Positions 1 through 11,784 of a stretch of DNA of 64,000 nucleotides are shown piece after piece. Origin of the DNA: Calliopum simillimum. Taxonomy: Eukaryota > Arthropoda > Insecta > Diptera > Lauxaniidae. A program made the translations under genes and the position numbers. The notes beneath the pieces are model-generated. The model was not told the DNA's origin. It saw only the letters and a program-made list of their open reading frames with translations, and made no database searches. The stretch is from assembly GCA_951812925.1 (NCBI GenBank), contig OX638368.1:118753309-118817308 (forward strand), read 5' to 3'. Positions within the stretch are counted from its first letter, which is position 1, and each line of letters starts with the position of its first letter.

Positions 1-160
1 AAGTAGATTATTCCATAATTTGTACAATTTAAAAAAAAATGATACGAGCGTTTCTGAAGCCAAAAATTTCAATTTAGTCAAAAAAAGAATTATGTGAGAT
101 TTTCAAAAGTAACCAGGTGGCAACCCTAAAAATTTATGTTGGAGTTGTCAACAGTTTATT
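1..160. repeat. Dispersed repeat, inverted copy at 22.85 kb
   Basis: This AT-rich stretch contains a 'ACCAGGTGGCAACCCTAAAA' block preceded by 'GTGAGATTTTCAAAAGTA'. A diverged reverse-complement copy lies at about 22845-22990, including the shared 'acgctcagat' and 'gttgccaacc' portions. No coding potential is visible. The left end is outside the window. Confidence 0.5.
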
Positions 161-226
161 TGAGCGTTTGAAGACTAAAATTTTATTTTAATTTTTTATA
201 TCAAGTTATGAATTTTTGAAGTTGTA

Positions 227-1110
227 CAGGGTCCGCCATCTAACGTTTTTTTCAACTAGTGCTTATTTCGTGAATGGTAACACTTAGCTCATGTCTGATT
301 TGACAGATAATTAGTTTTATCCTTCCGCTGAACGAATATGGTTGTGTATACGTTGTGTTTTTGTTTCGCTAAGTGGGCCTGCGATCGACTTACAGAAGAT
401 ACCGATTTTGCCAAAAAAATCATCTTTTCAGATGAAGCTCATTTTGATCTTGGTGGGTATGTAAACAAGCAAAATTGTCGCATTTGGGGCACAAATACAT
501 TGAAAAGCCGCTGCACCCAATCCGAGTCACTGTTTGGTGCGGATTTTGGTCCAGAGGCATAATTGGGCCATTTTTCTTCGAAAATGAGCAAGGAGTGGCC
601 GTTACAGTCAATGGCGATCGTTATCGGGCCACGTTAAACAAATTTTTGTTCACAAAAATTGAAGAGGAGGATATTGGCAACATTTGGTTTCAACAGGACG
701 ACACAGCCGAAGCTACACTCGATGTTTTGCGCCCTGATTTTGAAGATCGCATTATCAGCTGCAGAGCTGATGTCTTTTGGCCACCTCGGAGCTGCGATTT
801 GACACCGTTGGACTATTATTTGTGAGGTGCCCTCAAAGATAAGTGTTACGCCAATAAGTCAAAGACAATTGACGCTTTAAAGGACAAGATTCGTGAAGCC
901 GTTGGTGAAATACAGCTGCACACAATCGATAACGTGCTTAAAAATTGGACCGTTCGTGTAGGCTACTGCATGGCCAGCCAAGGCAGCTATTTGAATGAAA
1001 TTATTTTCCATTATTAACCGAAAGAATTGTACTTTCAAATAAAAAAGAAATTTGAGAAAATATCCTGTAGTTTTTTTTTTTGCAGAATTTTCAAAAAAAA
1101 AAAGTTACAT
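227..1110 (+). pseudogene. Mariner-like transposase relic, DD41D 'rosa'-type
   Basis: A broken Tc1/mariner transposase. A start codon at 338 opens a reading frame that lacks the N-terminal helix-turn-helix part and runs straight into the catalytic core: 'KKIIFSDEAHFDLGGY' carries the first Asp. A small deletion near 495-505 shifts the frame. The +1 frame then continues with 'RVTVWCGFWSRGIIGPFFFE', 'IGNIWFQQDD' (second Asp, with about four residues lost straight after it) and 'PPRSCDLTPLDYYL' (third Asp), followed by a stop where a Trp is expected and a degenerate tail to about 1017. The family has 41 residues between the second and third Asp, a spacing described for the basal 'rosa' mariner group of tephritid flies. 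The left end may be 'CAGGGTCCGCCATCTAACG' after a TA; the right terminal repeat is unrecognisable. Inactive. Confidence 0.75.
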
Positions 1111-1114
1111 ATTT

Positions 1115-1417
1115 GGTGCGCGTGCCACCTTCCAGACGGTATTTTTTTTTTCACTGAACCTTAGTGAAATTTTTCATAGAATTTTTTGTGGAATATTTTA
1201 ACCCATTATAATCAAGTTTTTGGATAAAGGGGTCAAAAAGACCCATAAAAACGGGATATAATGGGTTTCTATGGGTCTTTTTGACCTCTTTATCCAAAAA
1301 CTTGGTTATAATGGGTTAAAATATTACACAAAAAATTTTAACTAAAATTTCACGAGGTTCACTGGAAAAAAATACCGTCCGGAAAGTGGCAGCCCTGTAT
1401 GGTAGCGCACGCGCACC
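1115..1417. repeat. Foldback (palindromic) element, 303 bp
   Basis: Two arms of about 140 bp are near-perfect reverse complements. The outer part reads 'GGTGCGCGTGCCACCTTCC' on the left against 'GCGCACGCGCACC' on the right, and the inner part 'GGGGTCAAAAAGACCCATA' against 'TATGGGTCTTTTTGACC'. The loop is about 20 bp. No coding sequence. The inner GGTC...GACC motif resembles the centre of the palindrome at 20.9-21.2 kb. Confidence 0.85.
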
Positions 1418-2585
1418 AATGACTCATGGTAAACACATCATTATACAATTTAAAAAATTTCATAACTTGATAACCGTAAAACGTACCACAATTTAGAGGA
1501 CTGGAAAATAATTGTAATAAAATTAACTTTTAAATAAAAATATTAAAAAAAAAAATAAAAAGGGTACGCCCCATGGTAATGGCTTTGAAAAAGGTAAAAG
1601 GTTTTTTTCGAACAAAAATACTTTTTTTTTTCATTGTAACTATTTTTTTTCAAAAGCTCATACTTTTCTACAGAAACCCTGAAAATTTCATTACAACCGG
1701 TTAAAAAGCCGAGGAGCTATAAATTTTCAAATATGGGAGTTCCCAAAGGTTGGACCGAACTTCCAATGGCCGCCATCTTGAAAATTTTCGGAATTTCAGA
1801 AAAACATTTTACCACAGTAATGTGTGTGTCAAATACTAACATTTCACCATTTTTCATAGAAATCGGATATGTCAAGTCGAATCTTGGTCGATAACACAAA
1901 GAAAGTCTCATATACTATTGTTAATCGAAACTTTAAAAAAAAATATATGGCAAACCTGAAAGTTTGTGTTCATTTTTTAAAAATGTTCCAGAAGTTACAG
2001 TCATCATAATCTGTACCTTCAAATAATAAAAAACTGCAAAAAATGGTTGGGGACATTTTTCTAATATTTTAAAATATTTGGCAGACACGATGTAATTACA
2101 TACCACAGTAATTTTTCTTTCCATATTTAAAGAGTTGCCATTTTAAAAATCAGCAACGAATAATTGGCAGACGTGGTTTATATTGAATGATTTACTCCAA
2201 TCTTCACAATTATCATCTTCTGCCGAACGATGTTAGCATATAATTTTTTCTGGCACCAGCTCCCTAACTGTTGATTACAGTTGGATGAAGTTTCAATAGA
2301 CTAATTAAAAAATTATGAAAAATTTATTTTGGAAACCCCTTTTTTTTTTGTCCAGTGACAACAAAGTAACAGTTTAAATGAAATCATCATCCATACCATA
2401 TGTATGTGCTACATATATTAATAACAAATCATTCGATTCCTAAGCACTTGCTGCTACTCGCATATTCCCAGATTAATTTCACATCAAAACAAATTTTTAT
2501 TTGCGTTGCATATCCAATAGGTGCTAAATTGGTAGTTTCAGTTGAAAACCACAACCAACAATAGTGTTAGATTTCCTATTTATTA
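1418..2585. other. AT-rich intergenic sequence, no gene seen
   Basis: Homopolymer-rich sequence with no frame showing protein-like composition, no splice-bounded exon and no terminal repeats I can recognise. Confidence 0.5.
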
Positions 2586-3095
2586 ATGTCGACGATGACA
2601 ACAACAACAATGATGATGTCGAGAGATGCCAACGCAGAGACAACGTGGTGCATCAATTGGTAACTTAAGCAGATGCTCAGGAAAGGTGAGTTCAACGTTA
2701 AATATCAAACGGTCACGATGAAAGCAGGTTACTACGCTGGCATGAATTTCGATATGGCAACGGATTTAAATTCAGTTGTGAACTGGGAGCAAATCGAATT
2801 TGTGCCTCATAGTATGTAGAGTGCTATGGATACGGTGGAAATAATTTGTTGGCTGGATGGTTTGAACGTGTTTTGTACTTTAGGTAACATTATTGCCAAC
2901 CAGCAACAGCAGCATAGCAATGTGACGCCCGTTTCAAATAAGATTAAAAAAAAAAAAAAAAAAAAAAAAATGCCAAAAAGGTCGACGGCGTATGTGCAGT
3001 ATTGGTAATGCAGCAATGCAATTGCTGATGTATGAGAAATATTGTAAATATTTGGAAGAAACCTCAGCAGCAGCAGTGGTAACTACAACATAAAA
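2586..3095 (+). pseudogene. Decayed coding-like stretch, unrecognised
   Basis: Three adjoining plus-strand segments look more protein-like than their surroundings but are broken. One segment (about 2586-2660) reads Asp/Asn-rich then 'DVERCQRRDNVVHQLVT'. After a shift, 2664-2816 reads 'LRKGEFNVKYQTVTMKAG' and on to 'VNWEQIEFVPHSM', then a TAG. The same frame continues from 2826 with 'MDTVEIICWLDGLNVFCTLG' and a short Gln run. A poly(A) run at 2946-2970 breaks the frame, and the next frame reads 'GNAAMQLLMYEKYCKYLEE' to about 3093. This could be an old pseudogene fragment or a chance run. I recognise no family. Confidence 0.25.
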
Positions 3096-3239
3096 ACAAT
3101 GAAAGCATGTAACGTGGTTAGAGTGGTTCGAATTCCAAAATAAGTAGTTTTTCTAAATTTTCTTTTATTTCTGCGGATTATTATTCTGAAGAAGTTGTTA
3201 ATTTTCTGATGATTATTCCAAGCTAAATGACGTGATAGC

Positions 3240-4075
3240 AAATGATTAGATTAGATTAGAGTAGTGGCTTAGTAAAACGATGCTAAGCCTAGGTAGCACT
3301 GTTAGTGCCGTTTTAATACCACATAAGTGATCGGGCTGCCTGGTAGGAGGGACTATCAGGGCTTGGATTAGATATCCTTTAAAAGAAACCGTAAAGGATA
3401 TTTCTATCCATTTTGTTCTATTGATGTAGTTGAGCAGGGGGCCAATCTCAATATCGGCGAGTTCGCTCAAATCGTTGATAAAGGGTTTTCCTAGAGATTA
3501 AAGCCTGGCTCTAGCTAGAGCAGGGCAGTTGCAGAAAAAGTGCTCGCGAGATTCCTTCTCGTTGCCATCCATGCAACTCTGACAGAAACAATTAAAGGAG
3601 ATACCCAGCATTTCGGCATGCTTGCCGATGGCCCAGTGCCCAGTGCAAACTGCAGCTATTCTTGCAATATCAGTACGAATTCTGGATGCAGGTTTGATGT
3701 TTTTGATTTGTTAAATGAAGACCAAATTGCTCTGGAAATCTTGCATGTTTCTAAAGCTTTCCATCTGACATTCGCCTCGGTAAGGAAATGCGAGAAAATC
3801 CTTTTCTTCACCAGACCTATCGGAGTGTAAACACACTTAGAATGTGTCCCGCTTAGAGAGGAGCCATATCTATCTAGTTCATCAGCCTTTTTGTTACTTT
3901 CAATGTTCCTATGACCTGGAACCCAAACGAGAGTAAGTTCAGATTGACGCCGTAGTTCGATTAAGATTTTTCTGCATTTCTCAACCAGTTTTGATTTCAT
4001 TGTTACTGAGTTCAGCGCCTTTATAGCGGCCTGACTGTCAGAGAAGATGGTGATAGCAACTTTGTTCATCCATTC
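3240..4075 (-). pseudogene. LINE ORF2 C-terminal relic with RNase H (I/LOA/R1-like)
   Basis: Minus-strand 3' portion of a non-LTR retrotransposon. From 4069 downward the frame gives an RNase H core, 'ITIFSDSQAAIKAL', then 'LTLVWVPGHRNIESNKKADE', a standard arrangement of the RNase H domain carried by I-, LOA- and R1-type LINEs. The frame is lost near 3656. A second block at 3470-3246 gives the usual ORF2 C-terminus ('ELADIEIGPLLNYINRTKW'). The 3' end abuts a short 'GATTAGATTAGA' repeat, like the simple-repeat tails of these elements. It is 5'-truncated near 4075, as is typical of dead-on-arrival copies. Confidence 0.8.
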
Positions 4076-6174
4076 CCGAAAGGATCCACCCTATCTTGAG
4101 TGTTGCTGTTGTTACTAATGTTTAGCCAACTACTTAAGTTGGTTAAAGTAAATCCATGCCGCACTTCATGGAAAAACCGTTTTATTGGTTTTCCATGTTG
4201 AATGGCACCAGTTGGGGTTCATCTTCATACATTTTTCTATGTAGTTTGTTTTTGTTTTCGCTGGTCTTCAACAATTTTATAACTGTTGAGGTCGTCTTCA
4301 GCTACCTTTGGATGGATGCAACGATGGAAAAAAACAAACCAATTGCTTTTAAAGTTGTCTGCGCCAACGTCCAGGTGTAGTCACCGATTACCTCATGTTA
4401 TGTACCAAGTTTTTTGTTGTTGTTGTTGTTGATGAATCTATGTATTAGTCCATAGGTTGTTATTGGTATTGTTGTTGTTTATTATTTGCGCGCGCATGAA
4501 AAGTGAAATTGTAAATGCGCGAAAAGTAATAAACTTAAAATAATAAGATATATAGAGAAAAAACTAAAAAAAAAAAAAAAATATTAAGGTATGATTGTAT
4601 TTGTTAAATAAAAATGAAGGAAAAGAAAAACACACAGCTCCAACTTATTATCCATGATTGAAAGCGTGTCTGATGCCACGATGCCATCGGTATGGATTTG
4701 GTCGCAAAATTAGCATTTGGTCAAGATGCGCTGCGCATTCGCTGTAAATCAATTCTTCAGTTATGCGTTCGAAAGTGCGCAAAATCGGAAATAAAAAGTA
4801 GAAAATATTGCCACATTGTCTTTTATGGTTCACTAACAAAATGTATCCGGCATTCGCAATAAACACTGATGGATAGTAAAAAAACCATTGAACTGAGTAG
4901 ATATGTACAAACGCATATGTTTTCAATGTTGTTGAAGCTGTTTCTTGAAAAATTTTTCAACAGGATTCTTATAATGAAATCAAAATTGAAAATGTTGGAA
5001 TTCTCCCAATAAACTGATTATTGTCGGAATTAGTTTTGAAACCCATTAAAATACAAAGCTTTTCTTATTGATTTAATGTGAAACTATTAGATCCATGTTA
5101 CATAGCCATTCATAAAAATAATGTTACTTTATAGCTTTTTTTTATTCGTAAGGGCTAGTTTACATAGACATTCATAATCAAAATAATCATGAATTTTTTT
5201 GCTTCATGATTAAAACTATATTTTGTTCACATTCATGTGATTTTAGATTACTAGTACTATTTTACTACTTTTTCAATGCTATTTATTTTAATACTTTTTT
5301 GTACTATTTTTTCATGCAACAAATTTATTTCAAACTGTGAGTTTATTTTGTTTGGTCTCTCAAATTTTATTGGTACTGATTCAAAGATTGCTATTAACCA
5401 CTTATTTCATCCATATCGTAGATTTCTTCACGAAAACTGTATTATTTTACTTTCAAAAGGAACAAATTGTGACACATTTTACAACAAAACTCTCAGTCGA
5501 ATAGCTGTTTTCGAAAACAGCTGATGGCTGTCAACTGACAAGTGTTGCCAGACCTAACTTTTCCTAACAATACTTTTTACCAACTAAACTGTCGATTATA
5601 TTCTTAATTCTTATCACTTATACATGCTCAAAGTAATTCTATTATATTAAAAATTGCATTACTGATATATATGTATGTTGTGAATGTAAACGAGTTCAAT
5701 ACTTGCGTTCTCACAGTATCTTATAATTAAACTTCTTTGGTTGGGATAGGTGCGAAATTTCAAGGCCGCGTCACATTTTGTAACATAGATCTGTATGTAT
5801 ACGAGAGTGAGATGCACCCATTATCAAACCAGCAAAGCACTGCTCTTGCTTGTCACTCATTTATTTAAGAAAAATCCTCAAAGGTTAAGTAAATTTTACT
5901 TTTATGTGATTTTAGTGATGGCGGTTAACTTTCACTGATATTAGAGAGGTAATCTGCGTTCTTGAAAGAAAGATAGAATAGCCATCGTCACAATGCCAAA
6001 AAAGCAAAAAAACAATGTTCGGCCGAGCGACATAAGTATATCCCTTTTTAAAAATGACAGATTCAATTGTTTTTAGTTAGAACTAGCTATCACTCGGTGA
6101 ACGTTGTCTCAGCTTTGCCTTTTAAATATACCAAACTTATTCATCTGCATCAAATATTTTCACAGCTACGATAC
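4076..6174. other. No gene seen; simple repeats
   Basis: AT-rich sequence with a short TTG run near 4410-4432 and poly(A) near 4567-4580. Open frames here (for example 4156-4380, 4648-4926, 5276-5524) are Phe/Ile/Leu-rich translations of T-rich DNA with no domain. Nothing else could be supported. Confidence 0.5.
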
Positions 6175-6625
6175 AATTTTTTGGGGTGTGGTGTCATTAA
6201 TTTTTTTAGTTGATACTATTTTTTCCGGTGCTTTTTACACATATAACAAATTTCATTCCAATGCGTCAAAGAGTTTCTGAGATATGTCGAATTTTATTTT
6301 TAGGGGCGTGGCACTACGCATTTTTCAAATGAATGCTATTTGGCTTGGAGCCCTTTACATTTTTGCCAAATTTCACTTCTATGCGTCAAACAGTTTCTGA
6401 GATACATGAAATTTTGTTTTTTAGGGGAGTGGCATTGCCTTTCATTCCTAAGCATAAAAGAGTTTCTGCGATATGTCGAATTTTGATAAGTATAGTAGGA
6501 GTGTGGCACCACCAATTTTTCTAGCCTTTTACCTTTTCCTGATCTATACTATTAAGTATATTGAGTAATTTTCATCGAAAACGGTCAGGTGGTTTTCGTG
6601 TTCATAAAAAAGGAACATAGATACA
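6175..6625 (+). repeat. Dispersed repeat B, copy 1, with ~120-bp internal tandem units
   Basis: Three to four diverged units of roughly 120 bp, each with 'GGGGCGTGGCACTACG'-like DNA followed by a 'ATGCGTCAAACAGTTTCTGA' block. The 3' part ('ACGGTCAGGTGGTTTTCGTG') matches the end of the copy at 15.6-16.16 kb. Dipteran introns often carry such GGGCGTGGC-bearing repeats. No coding function is likely. Confidence 0.65.
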
Positions 6626-7241
6626 AACGTTAAATTTTATTTATTAGATTTGAGAATCTTTTTTTATGAAGATCTTGATTGAAATTGTTGATCAAATCAG
6701 CTTGTTCCCTTAAGCAAAACTATCTCATAATCCTAACCTATACGAATAATATGAAAACTAAGTTTGGTTAAGTAAACAAACACTTTTCGTTATTACTTAA
6801 CCAATTAGTTAACAAAAATGGTGGCAAGAGTTTAACTAAAGTTTCAAATTCATAGCGTTTTGGTTAACTTAAACAATGAATAAGAAAAAAAAATGGCAGC
6901 GAGACTAAATTCAATCTGTCGCAAGGTTCCTTGTAGTCGTTGTTTTGGAAAAAGTGCGAGCGATTTCAATATCAGGATCAAAATTTTCTACGTCTGAAAA
7001 CATTTTTAGAATTTTCACAAAACTCATGTAGATTCTATTTTTTCAGCATCAGCTGTTGGTTACCAATCGTATTTGTGGGTTCAACTAATGGGTTACTAGT
7101 TACTGAAAATAAAATTTTGTTGGTTAAACCCTTGTCATTAGTTAACTAATTACTTTGTCAACAAGGTAAAAACTTCATCCCAGATCAAGTTTCTTATTGA
7201 AATAAAAAAAAAAAAAAAAAATCATAGCTTTCATTATTATT
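6626..7241. other. No gene seen
   Basis: AT-rich sequence ending in a poly(A) run at about 7203-7220 just before the large palindrome. Nothing else supported. Confidence 0.45.
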
Positions 7242-7245
7242 ATTA

Positions 7246-9114
7246 GAGTGGTCCAAATTTTGTATGGAAAAACCAAAAGTGTTAAAAAGTCAAGGGGCGC
7301 GCGACTTTTCTGAATCCTTGGATCCTGCTGATTACAAAAAGTGCTTTGCAACCAAAAAAAAATTGCGTTTAGATATTCCGCAACGAGCTTGAAGGTACTT
7401 TTTAAGGAATTTTTGAGTTTTTGAGTACTATTTTTAATTTAAACGCTATATCTTTTGAACCAGATAAGGTATTTGCAAAAATTAAATTGCATTTTGTTAA
7501 GAATATTTTGAGCCATTTTTTGCATTAATAATAATTAATGTTGTCTTTTCCAATTTTTTTTAGCAGCACATTAAACTTCAAAATTTGTTAATTTTTTGAG
7601 GTATTTGCACTTTCAAGAACCGATTTTTTTCTTATTTTGCTCTAGCGAATTTTTTTTTATGTGTTTATTTTCTTACGCATTAATTTATCTATCAACTGAC
7701 TCCAACAACTAAGCCACCAGCTTCACTTTACTTGCTAAAAACCGTAAAGTTTAATCAAATTTGGCCAAAAAAAAAACTTTGAGTTTAAAATTTTCCTGGT
7801 GAAACAGAAACAGCAATAGTCATTTAAGATGTATTTGTTCATGAAAATTCTAAATCCGGTCTCAGAATTGCTCTATCTTGTACGGTTTTAGAGATATTCT
7901 AACCTAAAAATGCAAAAAAACACCGTTTTTGATAATTTTAAGCTGTTATATAACGACAAGGTAACTTTCAGCTTGGTATTGAAAATAAGAGTGACGGCAT
8001 TTTTTTTGAAAACCCAATTTAAATTAAATCGATATCACTTTAATCCTCTGAAATATCGTAAGCAGAAATAATAAAAAACGTTTTTTTTTTGCACTTTTTC
8101 AACTTTTTAAGTTAGGATAACTCCGAGAATAAAAAAGATATCGGTATAATTTAAATTGGATTTTAAAGAAACAGACTGGCACTTTTAACCACTATACCAT
8201 TTTTTTGTGGCTGAAAGTAACCTTGACTTGTAATATCACTTTAAAAAGAGCAAAAACGGTGTTTTTTATACTTTTATGTTTGAATATCTCCTTAACCGTA
8301 CAAAATAGAGCAATTTTGAGACTTAATTCGGAATCAACAGTAACAAATACATCGAAAATGGCTATTTAAGTTTATTTTTGACTAAATTTTTTTTTAGTTT
8401 TTTTTGAAGATCTATGAAAACTATCTGTTAACCTGTTTTGCCAAAAATAACAAGAAGTGCAAAAATTTCGATATTGCAAAGAATGTTGTTTTACTCGAAA
8501 GATTAGGAACTAATGATTTTATAAAAAACAAGTGGTATCTTACGTCATCCCATTAAGATATCTTATTTCAATGCCTTGAAAACACTAAAATGAATTTTTT
8601 TTTTTAGTCTAATTTAATTATACTTAATAGTTTTTAGTGAGTAAAAGTGTTACTAATAGCTTAGTTGTTGAAATTATTTTAAAGATGAATTTATGCATAA
8701 AAATATAAAAATGTTTAAAAAAATTTGCTAGAGCAAAATAAGAAAAAAATCGGTTGTTGAAAGTGCAAACACCTCAAAAAATTAACAAATTTTTAAGTTT
8801 AAAGTGCTGCTAAAAAAAATTGGCAAAAAGTAGATTAATTATTATTAATTCAAAACATGTTTCAAAATATTCCTAACAAAATGCAATTTAATTTTTGCAA
8901 ATACTTTATCTGGTTCAAAAGGTATAGCGTTTAAATTAAAAAGAGAACTCGAAAACTCAAAAATTCCTTAAAAAGTACCTTCAAGCTCGTTGCGGAATAT
9001 CTAAACGCAATTTTTTTTTGGTTCCAAAGCACTTTTTGTAATCAGCAGGATCCAAGGATTCAGAAAAGTCGCGCGCACCTTGACTTTTTAACACTTTCGG
9101 ATTTTGGACCACTC
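7246..9114. mobile_element. 1.87-kb palindromic foldback element, TA target duplication
   Basis: The ends read GAGTGGTCC... and ...GGACCACTC, each flanked by TA. The two halves are reverse complements over almost the full length, diverging only around the centre near 8090. The outer ~160 bp ('AAAAGTGTTAAAAAGTCAAG', 'TTGGATCCTGCTGATTACAA') are nearly identical in the arms. There is no coding frame. TA flanks and inverted ends suggest a Tc1/mariner-mobilised foldback, but no transposase is present to prove it. A related but shorter palindrome lies at 33.55-34.48 kb. Confidence 0.85.
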
Positions 9115-9165
9115 TAATGTGTTATTTTATTTCCATACATAAATTTATAATTGAAATCTTAATCA

Positions 9166-9400
9166 GGCATGTTCTGAAATCCGATTCACTTCGGAATCGG
9201 AATGAAAGCAATATTCAAAAGCTCTGCATTGCAACAAATAAGATGGAATTGGATTTTCATTTCAACAAATAAAATTTACTTATGATTCCTATTCAATTTA
9301 CCGAAGCATAAATCCGATTTGGTGTTAATTATCGAAATGCGGAGATCTTAAAGATAGCTTTCATTCCGATTCCGAAGTGAATCGGATTTCAGAACATGCC
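9166..9400. mobile_element. 235-bp MITE with ~44-bp inverted repeats
   Basis: Starts GGCATGTTCTGAAATCCGAT and ends in the exact reverse complement. The inverted repeat continues through 'TCACTTCGGAATCGGAATGA'. Each arm contains its own small palindrome (TTCCGAAG/CTTCGGAA). The target duplication is unclear. Non-coding. Confidence 0.8.
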
Positions 9401-10967
9401 AGAATAAAAGCGTTTTTTTTTCGAAACATTGACTTTTTGACGGTCTAGCAGCTAATGAGCGATATAATGACACATGCCAAATAGTTGAGTGAAAATTTAT
9501 GCAGATTACATATCATGGGAAAGATGCTCATCAAAATTAATATTTTTTTTTTTGCTTGAAGGCACGCCGGTAGTATGTATGATAAGCTTTGCTTAATCAA
9601 AATTGTTTTCCACTATAAATTGGCTATTAATTTAAAATAAAACGTTGCCTTAGCTACAGCATAACCGCAAAGATAATCTGTAACTTTAGCAGATGCTGCT
9701 GCAACCTTTAAAACAACATGCAACACACAAGTGGGAGCGGCATACAATTCAGCTGCTCATTATGGCTTGTTTAACTTTTTTGATTTTTTTTTTTTTGGAG
9801 AAAATAAAGAAATTTCATATTATCGAACAATGTTTTCGTACATGAACTCAACAATACTGGTAGTTGCAGTTTTGTCTGGGAAACCAAAAACGCTAATACT
9901 TTAATGATAATAAAAAAAACTTGTTTACGCAGTCATGCATCTTTTTAACAAAGAAGACGAAGGAAGATGTATCATCAATTTTTTGGGCAAATCACGTTGG
10001 CAATGAGCGATAGTGATAATGATTTCCGGCAATGATAAAAAATAAAAAATTAATGTGGAAACTACAACTTTTTGCCGCAAGTGCACGTATCATAAACAAA
10101 TTAATTTTGTCGTTTTTTAAGTTTATATTTGATGCTTTAAAATTAAGTAAAGTTTAAGGATTCTTTAATTCAATTATTTGGAAAAACTGAATGAAAACTC
10201 ATGATGATGTTGCAGAGAAATGAATTTGAAAGAGGAAATGTTACACAAAAAAAAAAAAAAATAAATAGAAAAAAAAGTTAAATTTTACAATGTTTGACTA
10301 CTGAAAACATCATGAAACATCAACAACATCATGAGCTACTCGTGCGCAGCTTTAGCGCATGTCTCTAAGGCATAAAAAACCTGCAAGACCCTAAACTATA
10401 CTTTATACCTTGGAGGATTTTTCATTTAATTTATGCTGACAATATTTGCGGTAAACGTGCACATAGCAGAGCAACAGTTAAACCTTCTATAATCTCATAA
10501 AAAAAAAACAAAACAAAATTTAAAAAGAAGCGCACGAATTTATGGTTTTATTTTGTAAAGAGCCCACCAGACATGTATTTGTATGCATGTCTGTGCAACA
10601 CGTTGCCGCAACATACTACGTCGATGTAAACAAAGCAGCGATAATTTCTCTTCAGCTTGAAAGCTGTGACTAACCAACAGCGTAAGAAATGCAAGCAACA
10701 AAAAATGCCGGTGGAATCTAAGTTTAATATTGAAATGATACTAAACATGTTTTTGCAACATTACAAAGTGAAGCTTTGGCAACAAGCATAATACGTTAAC
10801 TTGAATTTAGAAGAGAGATAAATAGAAACAGAGATTGAGATATAAAGAAATAATTTATCTTATCATCGCAATTGTTGTTTGCTTTCGTAAAACTTTAGTT
10901 TGAGCGATATGCTATTTTAAGGTATTTGCCACATACACAGTACGAAAACAACTTCTACGACTTTTCC
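9401..10967. other. No gene seen
   Basis: Low-copy-looking AT-rich sequence with short homopolymers (poly(T) near 9785-9796, poly(A) near 10247-10262). No exon, RNA gene or mobile element could be supported. Confidence 0.45.
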
Positions 10968-11145
10968 AAAGGAAATTATCTGAGGTACAAAACTGTGGCA
11001 AGAAACAGTTTTTTCCGGCTCTTAACACGCGATATGTCACGAAGTCACCACCTCTCAAGATTTGATTTGAACAAAAGTTAACACCTGCTATTGGAAGAAC
11101 ACTAATAAAAAATTTAAGCCTTTAGCTAGCTCTCCGTCTATTATT
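10968..11145 (-). repeat. Solitary arm fragment of the 29-31 kb palindrome
   Basis: The block 'CACCACCTCTCAAGATTTGA' ... 'TGCTATTGGAAGAACACTAA' ... 'AGCTCTCCGTCTATTA' matches the outer part of the right arm of the large palindrome (30.84-31.08 kb), diverged and truncated. Confidence 0.65.
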
Positions 11146-11507
11146 TTGAGTAATGATATAAAACTCAATAAATTAATGCGTCAAGGTTAAGAGAAATTCG
11201 TCCAATACTGCATCTACGTGACCTTGAATATTCCGATGAATATTAAGTGCAGTTAGTCTGTTCAGTCGGTTTTCGCTCATAGTAAGTAGAATGCAAGTAA
11301 TTTTTCAATCAGTGTAATGTTGAAAAAGTGCACTCACACAAATGCTCTATCAGCTCTGGTTTTCGAGATATCCTAACACCGTTTTTGCTAATTTTTGAGG
11401 TTATGTAGACTTGCGGATTTTTTATTTCACCGAAATTAAAGGTTGGCTGCTTTAAGCACAAGTCTTCTTCTTTCAAATAGCGTTGTGTTTGCCCAAATAT
11501 CTTTTCT

Positions 11508-11652
11508 TTTTCTCTGGGATATCACATTCTGAAGTTCTCCTGTTTGTAAATTTTCCTATACCTTTATCGTGTCTATGTTATCTCGATAGATTTTCAGGCA
11601 TAGGAAAATTTAGAAACAGGAAAACTTCAAAATGCGATATCCATTTTTCCAG
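11508..11652. repeat. Small palindrome
   Basis: 'GATATCACATTCTGAAGTTC' and 'TTTCCTATACCT' on the left pair with 'AGGAAAATTTAGAAACAGG' and 'CAAAATGCGATATCC' on the right, around a loop near 11580. Confidence 0.7.
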
Positions 11653-11784
11653 TCGATGATGTTTCTATCAACGCATTTTTCATATCGGCATTTCCGCCAA
11701 AAGGTCCACCGTGAGCCCCAAATTCAACTTATCATATCTTTGAAACTATTTAGTGTACATGGATGAGATTTGGTACGGCGTTAG

